A stretch of 64,000 nt of DNA from assembly GCF_005217615.1 (NCBI RefSeq), contig NZ_SZNK01000001.1:825501-889500 (forward strand), in the 5' to 3' direction. A model generated the notes under the pieces. It was not told the origin of the DNA and made no database searches. It was given only the letters and a program-made list of their open reading frames with translations. This DNA comes from Brevibacillus antibioticus (GTDB lineage Bacteria; Bacillota; Bacilli; Brevibacillales; Brevibacillaceae). Below are positions 1 to 9,368 of this stretch, piece by piece. Within the stretch, counting starts at the first letter, position 1. Every line of letters starts with the position of its first letter. Both the position numbers and the translations under genes were made by a program.

Positions 1-1
1 T

Positions 2-454
2 ACTACCTTCCCAGGGGTAGAGCACCGGATGGAGTTCGTAGATTCGATCCGTGGTGTCAAATACTTCAACGATTCAAAAGCGACCAATCCGGAAGCGGCA
101 TCGCGTGCCTTGCAAGCATGCAAGGAGCCAGTCGTATGGATTTGCGGTGGGCTGGATCGTGGTGTTGATTTTCGGGAACTGCTGCCTGTGATCCAAGGTC
201 GGGTAAAAGCAGTCATCGCTCTCGGGCAAACGGCTCCGATTTTATTGGAACGTGCTCAGGAAGCAGGGATTAATGAGCGTATCCATGTCGATACTGTGGA
301 AAAAGCCGTTCTTGCTGCTTCCCAGTTGGCCGAATCAGGTGATGTGGTCTTACTGAGCCCTGCTTGTGCGAGTTGGGACATGTTTCCTTCGTTTGAGACA
401 AGGGGGAGCATGTTTAAGGACGGCGTGCATAGACTTAAAACAAGCCTAGCATAA
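2..454 (+). CDS. murD: UDP-N-acetylmuramoyl-L-alanine--D-glutamate ligase, C-terminal part
   Basis: Cytoplasmic Mur ligase that adds D-glutamate to UDP-MurNAc-L-alanine in peptidoglycan precursor synthesis. The gene is cut by the left edge; the frame is open from base 2, upstream of the first ATG at 29, and reads GVEHRMEFV, then NDSKATNPEA and GGLDRGVDF, which are C-terminal Mur ligase domain motifs, ending SPACASWDMF...RGSMFKDGV typical of MurD. Only about the last 150 residues are present, so the ATP-binding central domain lies outside. The neighbour spoVE starts 65 bp downstream, as in the Bacillus dcw cluster. Identification is firm. Confidence 0.96.
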   Translation, partial: TTFPGVEHRMEFVDSIRGVKYFNDSKATNPEAASRALQACKEPVVWICGGLDRGVDFRELLPVIQGRVKAVIALGQTAPILLERAQEAGINERIHVDTVEKAVLAASQLAESGDVVLLSPACASWDMFPSFETRGSMFKDGVHRLKTSLA

Positions 455-519
455 CGTCCCACTGTATCATCAAGAATATGACAAAAGCGGGACGGCATGA
501 GAAAGGATGACCTGGCACA

Positions 520-1614
520 ATGAGCAAGGTACGCTCTGCCCCCGACTTCATAATTATTTTTGCAACACTTTTTTTATTGGGAATTGGCATCGTGATGGTG
601 TACAGCGCTAGCGCGATCGTGGCGCAAAAGCCGCCATTTTCCGATCCGTATTTTTTCGCCAAGCGGCAACTGATCTTTGCGTTGTTAGGGATTACATCCA
701 TGTACATTACGATGAATATCGACTACTGGGTGTGGAAGCAATTGGCCAAGCCAGGGTATTTGGTGAGCATCGGCCTGTTAATTCTGGTTTTGATTATCGG
801 GATCGAAGTAAATGGCTCAAAAAGCTGGCTTGGTTTTGGCGCTTTTGGAATTCAACCAGGAGAATTTGCCAAGCTGGGCGTCGTTGCATTTCTGGCGAAG
901 TGGCTCTCCGATAATCAGAAACAAATTGTTTTGTTCCGAAAAGGTCTTATGCCTGCCTTGGGAATTCCCGTTTTGTGTTTTGGCTTGATCATGTTGCAAC
1001 CAGATTTGGGAACCGGGACGGTTTTGATGGGAACTGCGGTCGTTATGATTTTTGCGTCAGGTGCGCGGGTCAGTCATTTTGTCGGATTGGGAATGATTGG
1101 AGTCGTTGGCTTCATTGGCTTGGTTTTATCAGCACCTTATCGAATCAAAAGGATTACGTCCTTCCTCGATCCGTGGTCTGACCCGCTCAATACCGGCTAT
1201 CAAATCATCCAATCCCTTTACGCAATAGGTCCCGGCGGTTTGTTGGGTCTTGGTCTTGGACAAAGCAGACAGAAGCATTTGTACCTGCCTGAGCCGTACA
1301 ATGATTTTATTTTCTCGATTGTCGCGGAGGAGCTTGGCTTTATCGGAGGCACGCTCATTCTCCTGCTATTCCTCCTCTTGTTGTGGAGGGGAATGCGGAC
1401 GGCGATTACAGCTCCAGATTTGTTCGGAAGCCTGCTTGCGCTAGGGATCATTGGCATGATTGCCATCCAGGTTGTCATCAATATTGGTGTTGTGACAGGG
1501 ATGTTTCCGGTGACAGGAATCACGTTGCCGTTCTTAAGCTACGGGGGGTCATCATTGACACTGATGCTCACTGGTGTAGGTGTCTTGTTGAACATCTCAC
1601 GTTTTTGTCGATAA
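520..1614 (+). CDS. spoVE: SEDS-family lipid II polymerase/flippase-type protein SpoVE
   Basis: Polytopic membrane protein of the SEDS (FtsW/RodA/SpoVE) family, expected to polymerise lipid II together with a class B PBP; in B. subtilis SpoVE makes spore cortex. The 364-residue protein has about ten hydrophobic segments, the QPDLGT motif near 160-165 and the loop PEPYNDFIFSIVAEELGF near 257-274, whose Asp262 matches the catalytic Asp of RodA-type enzymes. The start has AAAGGATG upstream. Position between murD and murG is that of B. subtilis spoVE. FtsW is the alternative name; with no other SEDS gene in view, this copy could serve vegetative division as well as sporulation. Confidence 0.92.
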   Translation: MSKVRSAPDFIIIFATLFLLGIGIVMVYSASAIVAQKPPFSDPYFFAKRQLIFALLGITSMYITMNIDYWVWKQLAKPGYLVSIGLLILVLIIGIEVNGSKSWLGFGAFGIQPGEFAKLGVVAFLAKWLSDNQKQIVLFRKGLMPALGIPVLCFGLIMLQPDLGTGTVLMGTAVVMIFASGARVSHFVGLGMIGVVGFIGLVLSAPYRIKRITSFLDPWSDPLNTGYQIIQSLYAIGPGGLLGLGLGQSRQKHLYLPEPYNDFIFSIVAEELGFIGGTLILLLFLLLLWRGMRTAITAPDLFGSLLALGIIGMIAIQVVINIGVVTGMFPVTGITLPFLSYGGSSLTLMLTGVGVLLNISRFCR

Positions 1615-1629
1615 CAGAAACCTCAACGA

Positions 1630-1670
1630 GGAGTACGCAATAAGTAAGTAATTCAGTCTATTGCTACTCC
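1630..1670 (+). other. Hairpin between spoVE and murG
   Basis: A 12-bp stem with one bulged C (GGAGTACGCAATA paired with TATTGCTACTCC) sits in the 80-bp gap before murG. It is not followed by a T-run on the plus strand, so it is not a standard terminator; an mRNA-processing or stability element is possible. Confidence 0.45.
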
Positions 1671-1694
1671 TTCTCAAAAAAAGGGTGTGAACGT

Positions 1695-2798
1695 ATGCGT
1701 GTCGTCTTAACAGGCGGTGGCACAGGTGGACATATTTATCCGGCGCTTGCGGTGGCGAGAGAAGTTTCTCGCCAAAATCCGCAGGCTGCCTTTTTGTATA
1801 TTGGCAGTAAAAAAGGCTTGGAAGCAGATTTGGTTCCGAGATCAAATATTCCTTTCCAATCCGTAGAAATTAGTGGATTGAAACGCAAGCTGTCGTTGGA
1901 CAACCTGAAGACCTTGTGGAAATTCGTCCGGGCTGTTGGCGATGCCAAGAAAATGTTGCGCGAGTTCAAACCGGATGTCGTAATTGGTACGGGTGGCTAC
2001 GTATGTGGTCCAGTCGTATATGCAGCTTCGCGCTTGGGGATTCCAACTCTAATCCATGAGCAAAACGTAGTGCCGGGCTTGACCAACAAGTTTCTTTCTC
2101 GCTCAGCTACATGCGTGGCGGTTTCGTTTAAAGAATCACTTGCCTATTTTCCTCCGTCTAAAACGGTACTGACCGGAAATCCGCGTGCAACGGAAGTCAT
2201 GCATGGGAATGCGGAGGCGGGTCGTAGCTTTTTGGGCGTGGACAATAGCAAAAAAATCGTGCTGATCTTTGGTGGCAGTAGGGGAGCGCGCGCAATCAAT
2301 GAGGCTGTGCTTTCGGTGGTTACGCAGTTGGACAAATATGCTGATACTCATTTTGTATATGTGACGGGCGACGTTCATTTTGAAACGATTTCGGCACAGC
2401 TTCATGAACGGGGAACACTTCCAAGTAACATTTCTGTGCTTCCTTTCGTCCATAATATGCCGGATGTTTTGGCGGCGACGCATGTATTGGTTGGGCGTGC
2501 AGGGGCATCTACCCTGGCAGAAATAACGGCACTAGGTGTGCCTTCGATTTTGATTCCGTCCCCGTATGTCACCAACAACCATCAAGAGAAAAATGCACGG
2601 GGATTGGAGCGCGTAGGGGCGGCTCATGTTATTGTAGAGCGGGAGCTTACCGGAGAGAGCTTGCTACTTTCCTTGGAAAATATCCTTGCCAATCCAGCGA
2701 AATGGGAAGAGATGAAAAATAGTTCTCTTTCTATGGGGATGCCGCAAGCAGCGACGGAGATTGTGCGTCAATTAGATGCGATTACACGAAAAAAATGA
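1695..2798 (+). CDS. murG: UDP-GlcNAc:MurNAc-(pentapeptide) pyrophosphoryl-undecaprenol GlcNAc transferase
   Basis: Membrane-associated GT28 glycosyltransferase that converts lipid I to lipid II by adding GlcNAc. The 367-residue protein opens with the lipid-binding glycine loop GGTGGHIYPALAVA at about 7-20, has the second loop GGSRGARAIN near 193-202, and the UDP-GlcNAc site VGRAGASTLAEI near 263-274. Length matches the family. The start is ATG with AAAGGGTG upstream. It lies between spoVE and murB, consistent with co-transcription of lipid II synthesis genes. Confidence 0.97.
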   Translation: MRVVLTGGGTGGHIYPALAVAREVSRQNPQAAFLYIGSKKGLEADLVPRSNIPFQSVEISGLKRKLSLDNLKTLWKFVRAVGDAKKMLREFKPDVVIGTGGYVCGPVVYAASRLGIPTLIHEQNVVPGLTNKFLSRSATCVAVSFKESLAYFPPSKTVLTGNPRATEVMHGNAEAGRSFLGVDNSKKIVLIFGGSRGARAINEAVLSVVTQLDKYADTHFVYVTGDVHFETISAQLHERGTLPSNISVLPFVHNMPDVLAATHVLVGRAGASTLAEITALGVPSILIPSPYVTNNHQEKNARGLERVGAAHVIVERELTGESLLLSLENILANPAKWEEMKNSSLSMGMPQAATEIVRQLDAITRKK

Positions 2799-2900
2799 TC
2801 AGATAGGCGATTGTCACGCCGATCTGGGCGAACGCATAGTATGGAGCAAACACGTGAGAAGACTAGGTCCGACCTAGCAAACGTATCAGGAGGTTCACAA

Positions 2901-3806
2901 ATGAAAAAGATCGCAGATGAACTCATGCAAGCAGGAATCGAAAAAGTGTGGACCGATGAACCCCTTGCTAATCATACAACGTGGCGGATCGGGGGTCCTG
3001 CTGATTTGTTAATCCAACCCAAGGATAAAGCATCCTTGCAAAAGGCCTTGCAGATCATCCATCGTCATGAAATTCCTTGGAGTGTAATCGGGCGCGGTTC
3101 AAACCTTCTGGTGAGGGACAGAGGGATACGTGGAGCCGTGCTTAAAGTGGCCGAGGGCTTGAGCCACTGTGAATTCAGGGGCGAAGAGGTGTGTGTGGGT
3201 GCCGGATATTCCATGATCCGCCTGGCGGTGGAGACAGGCAAGATGGGATTAACAGGTATGGAGTTTGCAGGAGGGATTCCTGGTACGGTAGGCGGCGCCG
3301 TCTATATGAATGCGGGGGCACACGGATCTGATCTTTCACGTATTCTTATTGATGCCGAGATCCTTTTCGAAAACGGCGAAAGTAAAGTGTTGAGTAATGA
3401 GGAACTGAGCTTTAGCTATCGGACTTCTCTTTTGCAAAAGCAAAAAGGGATCGTGCTAGAGGCCCGTTTTCAATTGCGGAAGGGCGACAGCGAGGAGATT
3501 GCGGCTACGCTCGCTGCCAATAAGGAACGACGGCGCAATACGCAGCCACTGCAGATGCCGTGTGCTGGCAGTGTGTTCCGAAATCCGCCGAATGACCACG
3601 CAGGTCGCCTGATTGAAGCAGCTGGGCTGAAGGGCTATCAGATCGGGGGAGCTCAGGTTTCAGAAAAACACTCCAACTTCATCGTGAATTGCGGAGGAGC
3701 AACGGCTGCCGACGTCCTCACCTTGATTACTCACGTTCGGAGCACCATTCTCGAGAAAAATGGGATTGACCTGCATCCGGAAGTCCTGGTGGTGGGCGAG
3801 GGGTAA
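2901..3806 (+). CDS. murB: UDP-N-acetylenolpyruvoylglucosamine reductase
   Basis: FAD enzyme that reduces UDP-GlcNAc-enolpyruvate to UDP-MurNAc, the second committed step of peptidoglycan synthesis. The sequence shows the FAD-binding motifs GRGSNLLVRD and GGIPGTVGGAVYMNAGAHG, the YRTS segment, and CAGSVFRNP with the catalytic Ser. The frame is open from 2811, but the ATG at 2901 is preceded by CAGGAGGTTCACAA and gives a normal 301-residue product, so the shorter start was chosen. Unusually convenient order: the preceding-step gene murA follows directly 15 bp downstream. Confidence 0.95.
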   Translation: MKKIADELMQAGIEKVWTDEPLANHTTWRIGGPADLLIQPKDKASLQKALQIIHRHEIPWSVIGRGSNLLVRDRGIRGAVLKVAEGLSHCEFRGEEVCVGAGYSMIRLAVETGKMGLTGMEFAGGIPGTVGGAVYMNAGAHGSDLSRILIDAEILFENGESKVLSNEELSFSYRTSLLQKQKGIVLEARFQLRKGDSEEIAATLAANKERRRNTQPLQMPCAGSVFRNPPNDHAGRLIEAAGLKGYQIGGAQVSEKHSNFIVNCGGATAADVLTLITHVRSTILEKNGIDLHPEVLVVGEG

Positions 3807-3821
3807 CACGGAGGTGAAAGT

Positions 3822-5078
3822 TTGGAGACTTTTGCGATCGAAGGCGGAAGACCTCTGTCCGGTTCGCTTCGGATCCAAGGTGCAAAGAACGCTGCTCTTC
3901 CTATTCTTGCCGCTGCTGTGCTCGCGGAAGGGCAATTCTATATCTATGACGTCCCCCATCTAAAAGACATTAAGGTCATGCTCGAAATCTTGACATTGCT
4001 TGGGGCGAATACGAAGCATGAGGACGGATGTGTCGATCTGGATACAACGTCAGTCTGTGTCCCGCAGGTGCCGGATGATTTAATGAGCCAAATGCGATCT
4101 TCGATTTTTTTGGCGGGACCACTCCTGGCACGTCTGGGTGAGGTCACGATTTCCAGGCCGGGTGGATGTGACATTGGAGAGCGCAGGATTGACTTGCATT
4201 TGGCAGGATTGACTGCGCTAGGAGCCAAAATCGAAGAATCGGAAGGCTACATTACATTTCGGGCCAAACAATTGCGTGGGTCGAATATCTTTCTTTCCTT
4301 CCCCAGTGTGGGCGCGACGGAAAATATTATGATGGCGGCTGTGCTGGCAAAAGGCACGACCCGAATTTGTAATGCAGCACGAGAACCGGAAATCATCGAC
4401 CTCCAGAATTTCCTGAATGCAATGGGAGCACGGATCAGAGGGGCGGGCACCGATACGATTGAGATCAGTGGTGTACCTCGTTTGCGTTCCGTCAGTTACC
4501 GGATCATACCGGACAGGATTGTAACAGGAACTTATCTGCTGGCTGTCGGTATTTCACAGGGACATATCGAATTGACCAATACACTGCCTGAGCAATTGAT
4601 GGCATTGATTGAGGTCGCCCGTAGCTGCGGTGTTGAAATCAAGACCCGCCATGATATAATGGAAATCAAAAGCACCTCCCGTCCACGTGCCTACGACCGA
4701 ATCATCACCTCGCCATACCCTGGGTTTCCAACCGATTTGCAGGCGCAGCTGATGGTGTTTCTGTCACAGGCTAGGGGAACGAGTGTCATCAAAGAGACCA
4801 TTTTTGAAGGAAGATTCAAACATGTGAATGAATTGGCGCGAATGGGCGCCTCTATATACGTAGATCTTGGCTCCGCAATTATTCGGGGTGTCAACAAATT
4901 GACCGCTACGAATGTCGAAGCTACTGATCTTCGAGCAGGTGCTGCCTTAGTCCTCGCAGGGCTTGCTGCAGAAGGTGTTACCACGGTGAACCAGATCCAT
5001 CATATCGATCGCGGATACGATCGGCTGGAAGAGCAGTTGCGTCAATTAGGAGCCGGTATATCACGAGTATCGATTTGA
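3822..5078 (+). CDS. murA: UDP-N-acetylglucosamine 1-carboxyvinyltransferase
   Basis: Catalyses transfer of enolpyruvate from PEP to UDP-GlcNAc, the first committed step of wall synthesis. The 418-residue EPSP-synthase-fold protein has Lys22-Asn23 in QGAKNA and the fosfomycin-target Cys116 in RPGGCDIGER, so a normal fosfomycin-sensitive active site is predicted. It starts with TTG, 8 bases after GGAGGTGAAAG. B. subtilis does not carry murA at this point in the dcw cluster; here it sits between murB and divIB and ends in a hairpin terminator. Confidence 0.96.
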   Translation: METFAIEGGRPLSGSLRIQGAKNAALPILAAAVLAEGQFYIYDVPHLKDIKVMLEILTLLGANTKHEDGCVDLDTTSVCVPQVPDDLMSQMRSSIFLAGPLLARLGEVTISRPGGCDIGERRIDLHLAGLTALGAKIEESEGYITFRAKQLRGSNIFLSFPSVGATENIMMAAVLAKGTTRICNAAREPEIIDLQNFLNAMGARIRGAGTDTIEISGVPRLRSVSYRIIPDRIVTGTYLLAVGISQGHIELTNTLPEQLMALIEVARSCGVEIKTRHDIMEIKSTSRPRAYDRIITSPYPGFPTDLQAQLMVFLSQARGTSVIKETIFEGRFKHVNELARMGASIYVDLGSAIIRGVNKLTATNVEATDLRAGAALVLAGLAAEGVTTVNQIHHIDRGYDRLEEQLRQLGAGISRVSI

Positions 5079-5081
5079 CCG

Positions 5082-5124
5082 AGGGAGAGTGGGCGGCATA
5101 ATGTTATGCCGCTTTCCCTGTTTT
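5082..5124 (+). terminator. Terminator after murA
   Basis: Long hairpin with inner stem GGCGGCAT/ATGCCGC and outer AGGGA/TCCCT, followed by GTTTTGTT. It separates the mur genes from divIB. Confidence 0.7.
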
Positions 5125-5209
5125 GTTCAATGACATTTATTCGAAATACATCCAGTAATTTACTTTATACTAGGCAGTGAGCCTAAAAAACATGAGGAAG
5201 GGTACGGCC

Positions 5210-5995
5210 ATGGCGGTATATGAGGAACGCATTCCGCAAGTCAAGCAACAACGCCCCAGAAGAAGGGGCAACCGCAAGCTGGTCATTCTACTGGTACTGT
5301 TTTTTCTTACCATTCTCATCATCGTTTTTATTCGTTCCCCTTACAGTAAGGTGCAAGAGATTCGGGTGATTGGTAATGATATTTATACGACGGAGCAAAT
5401 CATTACACAATCTGGCTTAATGAAGGACATGCAGTTTCTAAACGTATGGGAGAACAGTGTACGAAATAATATGAAACCGCTAGAGGCCATTAAAGATGTG
5501 ACGGTGAGCCGCTCTTTCCCCGGATTGATCACGCTACATATTACCGAACAAAAGCGCGTCGCTTTTTGGAGTGGGCAGGACAGAAGCCGCTATGCCTTAC
5601 TGGATAATGGCTATGTGCTCAAACAGGTCAATTTCGCCAAGCGCGTAGTGGACAGGCCATTGATTAGCTCGTGGGCATCACCTGAGCTACTTCCCCATCT
5701 TGCCAAGTCGCTATCGAAATTATCGCCAGATGTACTCGCGGAGATTTCGGATATTACACTGACGCCAACGGTTTACGACAAGCAACGCGTAACGCTATAC
5801 ATGCGCGACGGGAATGAAGTAAGAAGCGTCATCTATAAGCTGGACAAGATGATGAACTGGTACCCGGCGATCGTGAAAGACTTGCCACCAGATACAAAAG
5901 GGGTGCTCTCTTTGTTTGAGCAGCCGTGGTTTATTCCGTACGGGGCTCAAGGGGCTATTCCTATACAGGAAGGGCAAGAGCAGCCACAGCAGTAA
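5210..5995 (+). CDS. divIB: Cell division protein DivIB/FtsQ
   Basis: Bitopic divisome protein that with FtsL and DivIC regulates septal wall synthesis. A basic N-terminal tail (QQRPRRRGNRK) is followed by one membrane segment (about residues 23-43) and an extracytoplasmic POTRA domain beginning VQEIRVIGNDIYTTEQI, then a beta domain and a Gln-rich tail. Three in-frame starts exist (GTG 5177, ATG 5192, ATG 5210); the last is chosen because GAGGAAGG lies 7-8 bases before it. It leads a run with ylxW, ylxX and sbp, as in B. subtilis. Confidence 0.92.
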   Translation: MAVYEERIPQVKQQRPRRRGNRKLVILLVLFFLTILIIVFIRSPYSKVQEIRVIGNDIYTTEQIITQSGLMKDMQFLNVWENSVRNNMKPLEAIKDVTVSRSFPGLITLHITEQKRVAFWSGQDRSRYALLDNGYVLKQVNFAKRVVDRPLISSWASPELLPHLAKSLSKLSPDVLAEISDITLTPTVYDKQRVTLYMRDGNEVRSVIYKLDKMMNWYPAIVKDLPPDTKGVLSLFEQPWFIPYGAQGAIPIQEGQEQPQQ

Positions 5996-6017
5996 ATGAA
6001 AAAGGGGAAAGTAGACA

Positions 6018-6728
6018 ATGAGTCGTCGTCGCAAATTTCATTTATATTTAACCATCGTGACGTTTTCTACCGGCTTTCTAGTGGCCACTTCCTTCGAAAC
6101 GAACAAGCTTACGCGCAAAGAACGGATGAATGATCAGCTGTTCCAACAGGAAACGCAATTGAATGACCGGATTTTAGCTGAGAAGGAGCAAAATCGGCAT
6201 CTGGAAAATCAACTGCTCGATTTGCAGCGTCAGGTGGGAAAAGTGGAAGAGGCGATGGCGGAGCGTAAATCGGAGGCTGCTGATACACTCAGTCAACTGG
6301 ATGCAGCGCGGATGCTGGCAGGGGTAGTCGCTGTCGAAGGTCCGGGTATCGTCATAACGATGCAGGATAGCCAGAATGCAGCGAACAGCGCAGACATCGC
6401 AAACTACATCGTGCATGAGCAGGACGTACGCCTGGTCGTCAATGAACTTCGTGCAGCAGGAGCAGAGGCCATTAGCATTAACGGACAGCGTGTGGTGAGC
6501 AATTCCGAGATTCGTTGCATTGGACCCACGATCATCGTAAACGGCATCAAGTCGGCCGCTCCATTCGTAGTAACAGCGATAGGGAACCCGGATACACTAG
6601 ACAGTGCTTTGAACTTGCCGGGGGGTGTTTTGCACTCCTTGCAAGATTTTGTCCATATAAGCGTAGCCAAAAAAGAGAGGGTCGAGCTACCTGCCTTTGT
6701 TGGTGACGCGAAAACGAAACACTCCTAA
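6018..6728 (+). CDS. ylxW: DUF881 family protein (YlxW-like)
   Basis: Membrane-anchored protein of unknown function in the dcw cluster. A single N-terminal hydrophobic segment (about residues 9-24) is followed by a charged coiled-coil stretch (about 32-90) and the DUF881 domain with VAVEGPGIVITM and GAEAISINGQRVV. Length 236 residues. Its start has AAGGGGAAAG upstream. The adjacent gene is a paralogue with the same layout, so the pair may form hetero-oligomers at the membrane; this is inference. Confidence 0.85.
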   Translation: MSRRRKFHLYLTIVTFSTGFLVATSFETNKLTRKERMNDQLFQQETQLNDRILAEKEQNRHLENQLLDLQRQVGKVEEAMAERKSEAADTLSQLDAARMLAGVVAVEGPGIVITMQDSQNAANSADIANYIVHEQDVRLVVNELRAAGAEAISINGQRVVSNSEIRCIGPTIIVNGIKSAAPFVVTAIGNPDTLDSALNLPGGVLHSLQDFVHISVAKKERVELPAFVGDAKTKHS

Positions 6729-6748
6729 ATAAAAGGATGCGTTTACCT

Positions 6749-7495
6749 ATGTTACAAAAAAGCCGTAAAATCACATTTATTCTTGCCATTATTAGTGCTA
6801 TCATAGGTGTGATGTTGACTGTGCAATTACGAAGCAGTCTGCATCCTGTTCATAAAGAGTCTCGCAGCATCGCGGAACTTCGGACCACGTTGCAAAAAGA
6901 ACTGGAGAAACACAAAAACCTGCTCGCAGACATTTCAAAGTATAATCAACTATACTACCAATACGAAACCTCACTCAGTGAAGATGAAAGTATCTCCGTT
7001 ATGAAAGAGGAGTTGGCACGGACTCGCCGAATGGCTGGTATGGTAGGGATGGAGGGAGAAGGCATCGTGCTCGATGTTGTCGATGCCCATACGCCTGAAG
7101 CACCAGTTGCGGATGAACATATGCCTGTGCCAGTTGTAGGCGACTATACGATTGACGATGAAGATTTGCGCTGGTTGGTAAATATCCTGTTTGCAAACGG
7201 AGCACAAGCTGTTTCCATTAATGGTCATCGACTGATTGCTACCACTGCGATCCGCAATGTGGGAGACGTCATCCAAATCGATACCAGGACGATCAGGGCT
7301 CCGTATGAGATAAAAGCATTGGGGGAGCCTGAAGTATTGTTGTCCGCATTGAAGCTGGAGGGCGTAGAGGATAACTTCCAGCTGGCGAATAAAAAGGTGC
7401 TGGCAGAAAAACGGGACAAGCTGATGATTTCAGCGAATAACGAAACACGTGTCATTCAATTTATGAAACCTGTGAAACAAAAAGGAGATTCGTAA
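6749..7495 (+). CDS. ylxX: DUF881 family protein (YlxX-like)
   Basis: Second DUF881 paralogue: N-terminal membrane segment (IISAIIGVMLTV), short coiled coil, then MEGEGIVLDVVD and GAQAVSINGHRLIATT. The frame also allows ATG 6737, but AAAGG directly touches that codon; ATG 6749 has AAAGG 12 bases upstream and is slightly better, so the start is uncertain by four codons. Function unknown; conserved between divIB and sbp in spore formers. Confidence 0.82.
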   Translation: MLQKSRKITFILAIISAIIGVMLTVQLRSSLHPVHKESRSIAELRTTLQKELEKHKNLLADISKYNQLYYQYETSLSEDESISVMKEELARTRRMAGMVGMEGEGIVLDVVDAHTPEAPVADEHMPVPVVGDYTIDDEDLRWLVNILFANGAQAVSINGHRLIATTAIRNVGDVIQIDTRTIRAPYEIKALGEPEVLLSALKLEGVEDNFQLANKKVLAEKRDKLMISANNETRVIQFMKPVKQKGDS

Positions 7496-7497
7496 CC

Positions 7498-7845
7498 ATG
7501 TGGCTCCCGCTTATCGGATTGATTGTCGGTCTTGTTGTCGGCTTCCTACTGGATTGGCGTGTGCCCCAGGAGTATAGCAGCTATCTATCAATAGCCCTCT
7601 TGGCTGGATTGGATACGATCTTTGGGGGGATTCGTTCGTTTTTAGAACGTACTTTTAACGTTCGTATTTTCATGTCTGGATTCTTTTTCAACACACTTTT
7701 TGCAGCAGGCTTGGCCTTCATCGGAGGGTTCTTGGGGATTGATCTGTATTTGGCTGCGATCGTGGCTTTCGGGGTCCGCTTGTTTAACAATCTCGCAGTC
7801 ATTAGGAGAATTGTTCTATCTAAATGGATCAATCAGCAAGAATAA
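7498..7845 (+). CDS. sbp: Small basic protein, DUF1290
   Basis: Small integral membrane protein (115 residues) with three to four hydrophobic segments and the DUF1290 sequence GLDTIFGGIRSFLERTF. It begins 2 bases after ylxX with AAAGGAGATTCGTAACC as ribosome site, so it is translationally close to its neighbour. Role unknown; position before ftsA is that of B. subtilis sbp. Confidence 0.88.
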   Translation: MWLPLIGLIVGLVVGFLLDWRVPQEYSSYLSIALLAGLDTIFGGIRSFLERTFNVRIFMSGFFFNTLFAAGLAFIGGFLGIDLYLAAIVAFGVRLFNNLAVIRRIVLSKWINQQE

Positions 7846-7900
7846 CGAGATGAAAAATGGGAAGATGGTCATTTTTTTGCAAAAAATCAATAAGAAAAAA

Positions 7901-7928
7901 AGGGAATGGTTGTCCTGTGTGGAATAAT
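7901..7928 (+). promoter_or_regulatory. Possible SigH-type promoter before ftsA
   Basis: AGGGAAT at 7901-7907 and GGAATAAT at 7921-7928 resemble SigH -35 and -10 elements. B. subtilis ftsAZ has a SigH promoter in this position (established), which is why this weak match is noted. Confidence 0.3.
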
Positions 7929-7987
7929 TTATGCAGGTGTTCTCATTTTAGCAAGAAAAAAGACGTAGCAGGGGAGGTGTCACAGGT

Positions 7988-9241
7988 TTGGTAAGCAATG
8001 AACTCATAGTCAGCCTAGACATTGGAACATCCAAAGTACGCGTCATGATCGGCGAGATCAACAATGGTTCCATTAACATCATCGGCGTCGGACAATCACA
8101 CTCAGAAGGTATCAAGAAGGGCGTGATTGTAGACATCGACCAAACCGTGCATGCCATCCGAGAAGCAGTTGATCATGCGGAACGCATGGTTGGCGTTTCA
8201 ATCGAAGAAGTGTATGTGGGTATCACTGGAAACCATATCGATCTGCATGAAACCCAAGGGGTTGTCGCTGTATCCAGCGAAGACCGTGAGATACGAGAAG
8301 AAGATATTCAACGCGTAATTCAGGCAGCGAAGGTTGTGGCTATTCCTCCGGACCGTGAAATCATCGAGGTAGTCCCTAAGGAATACATCGTTGATGGACA
8401 AGGGAGCATTAAGGACCCACGTGGGATGATTGGTGTCCGACTGGAAATGGAAGGGACCATTGTGACCGGGTTGAAAACGGTCGTACATAACATCGTTCGC
8501 TGTACTCAACGAACCAATCTACGTGTAGCTGGAATATTCTTGCAACCGCTTGCGGCTAGCACTGTTGCTCTATCCAAAGATGACAAAAATATGGGTGTCG
8601 TTCTTGTCGACATCGGTGCGGGTTCTACCACGATCGGTGTATTTGAGCAGGGGAAGCTGACAGCGACCACCGTGATCGGCATCGGTGGCGACCACATTAC
8701 GAGCGATATTTCACTCGGACTGAGAACGCATACAGATGTGGCAGATCGTGTGAAAACCAAACACGGCTGTGCCCTTATTGACGAAGCATCTGAAGATGTG
8801 AAATTCAAGGTGAACCGGATTGGCAGTGAAGTCGAAAAGCAATTTACGCAAGTGGATTTGGCCAATATTATCGAGCCGCGCGCTGCAGAAATATTCCAAT
8901 TAGTCGAGGATGCTGTATACAAATTGGGCTACCGCGACGAAATTGCAGGTGGCTATGTTCTTACGGGTGGTACCGTGGCTATGCCGGGCATGTTGGAATT
9001 GGCAAAAGAAGAATTGAACGCACCTGTGCGAATTGCGATTCCTGATTACATCGGAGTGAGAGATCCTGCCTACACCACCGGGGTAGGTTTGATTCAATAT
9101 GCCTTGCAGTTGATGGAGCGCCGCAGCATTCGCGTCACCCCCTCATTCAAGGGCACTCAGAAGCAAACCGTCTCGTCTAAGCCCAAAGAAGGCGGCGGTT
9201 TGATGGAAAAAGTGAAAAACTGGTTTAGCGAATTTATTTAA
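7988..9241 (+). CDS. ftsA: Cell division protein FtsA
   Basis: Actin-like ATPase that tethers FtsZ to the membrane. The 417-residue protein shows the phosphate 1 motif SLDIGTSKVRVMIGE at the N-terminus, VLVDIGAGSTTIGVF (phosphate 2) and GGYVLTGGTVAMPG (adenosine motif), and a C-terminal amphipathic helix GLMEKVKNWFSEFI for membrane targeting after a disordered linker. It starts with TTG downstream of GGGGAGGTG. ftsZ follows after 127 bp. Confidence 0.96.
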   Translation: MVSNELIVSLDIGTSKVRVMIGEINNGSINIIGVGQSHSEGIKKGVIVDIDQTVHAIREAVDHAERMVGVSIEEVYVGITGNHIDLHETQGVVAVSSEDREIREEDIQRVIQAAKVVAIPPDREIIEVVPKEYIVDGQGSIKDPRGMIGVRLEMEGTIVTGLKTVVHNIVRCTQRTNLRVAGIFLQPLAASTVALSKDDKNMGVVLVDIGAGSTTIGVFEQGKLTATTVIGIGGDHITSDISLGLRTHTDVADRVKTKHGCALIDEASEDVKFKVNRIGSEVEKQFTQVDLANIIEPRAAEIFQLVEDAVYKLGYRDEIAGGYVLTGGTVAMPGMLELAKEELNAPVRIAIPDYIGVRDPAYTTGVGLIQYALQLMERRSIRVTPSFKGTQKQTVSSKPKEGGGLMEKVKNWFSEFI

Positions 9242-9368
9242 GGGAGTTCGCTTTGCCGAGCTTAACTACGATGACGAAAACGGGGACCGTTTCGTTCCAT
9301 TGTGTTTAGTTGACAGGCTTCTGTAGCCACGAAGTTTTCTTATGTTGAAGTTGGGGAGGACTAGCAAT

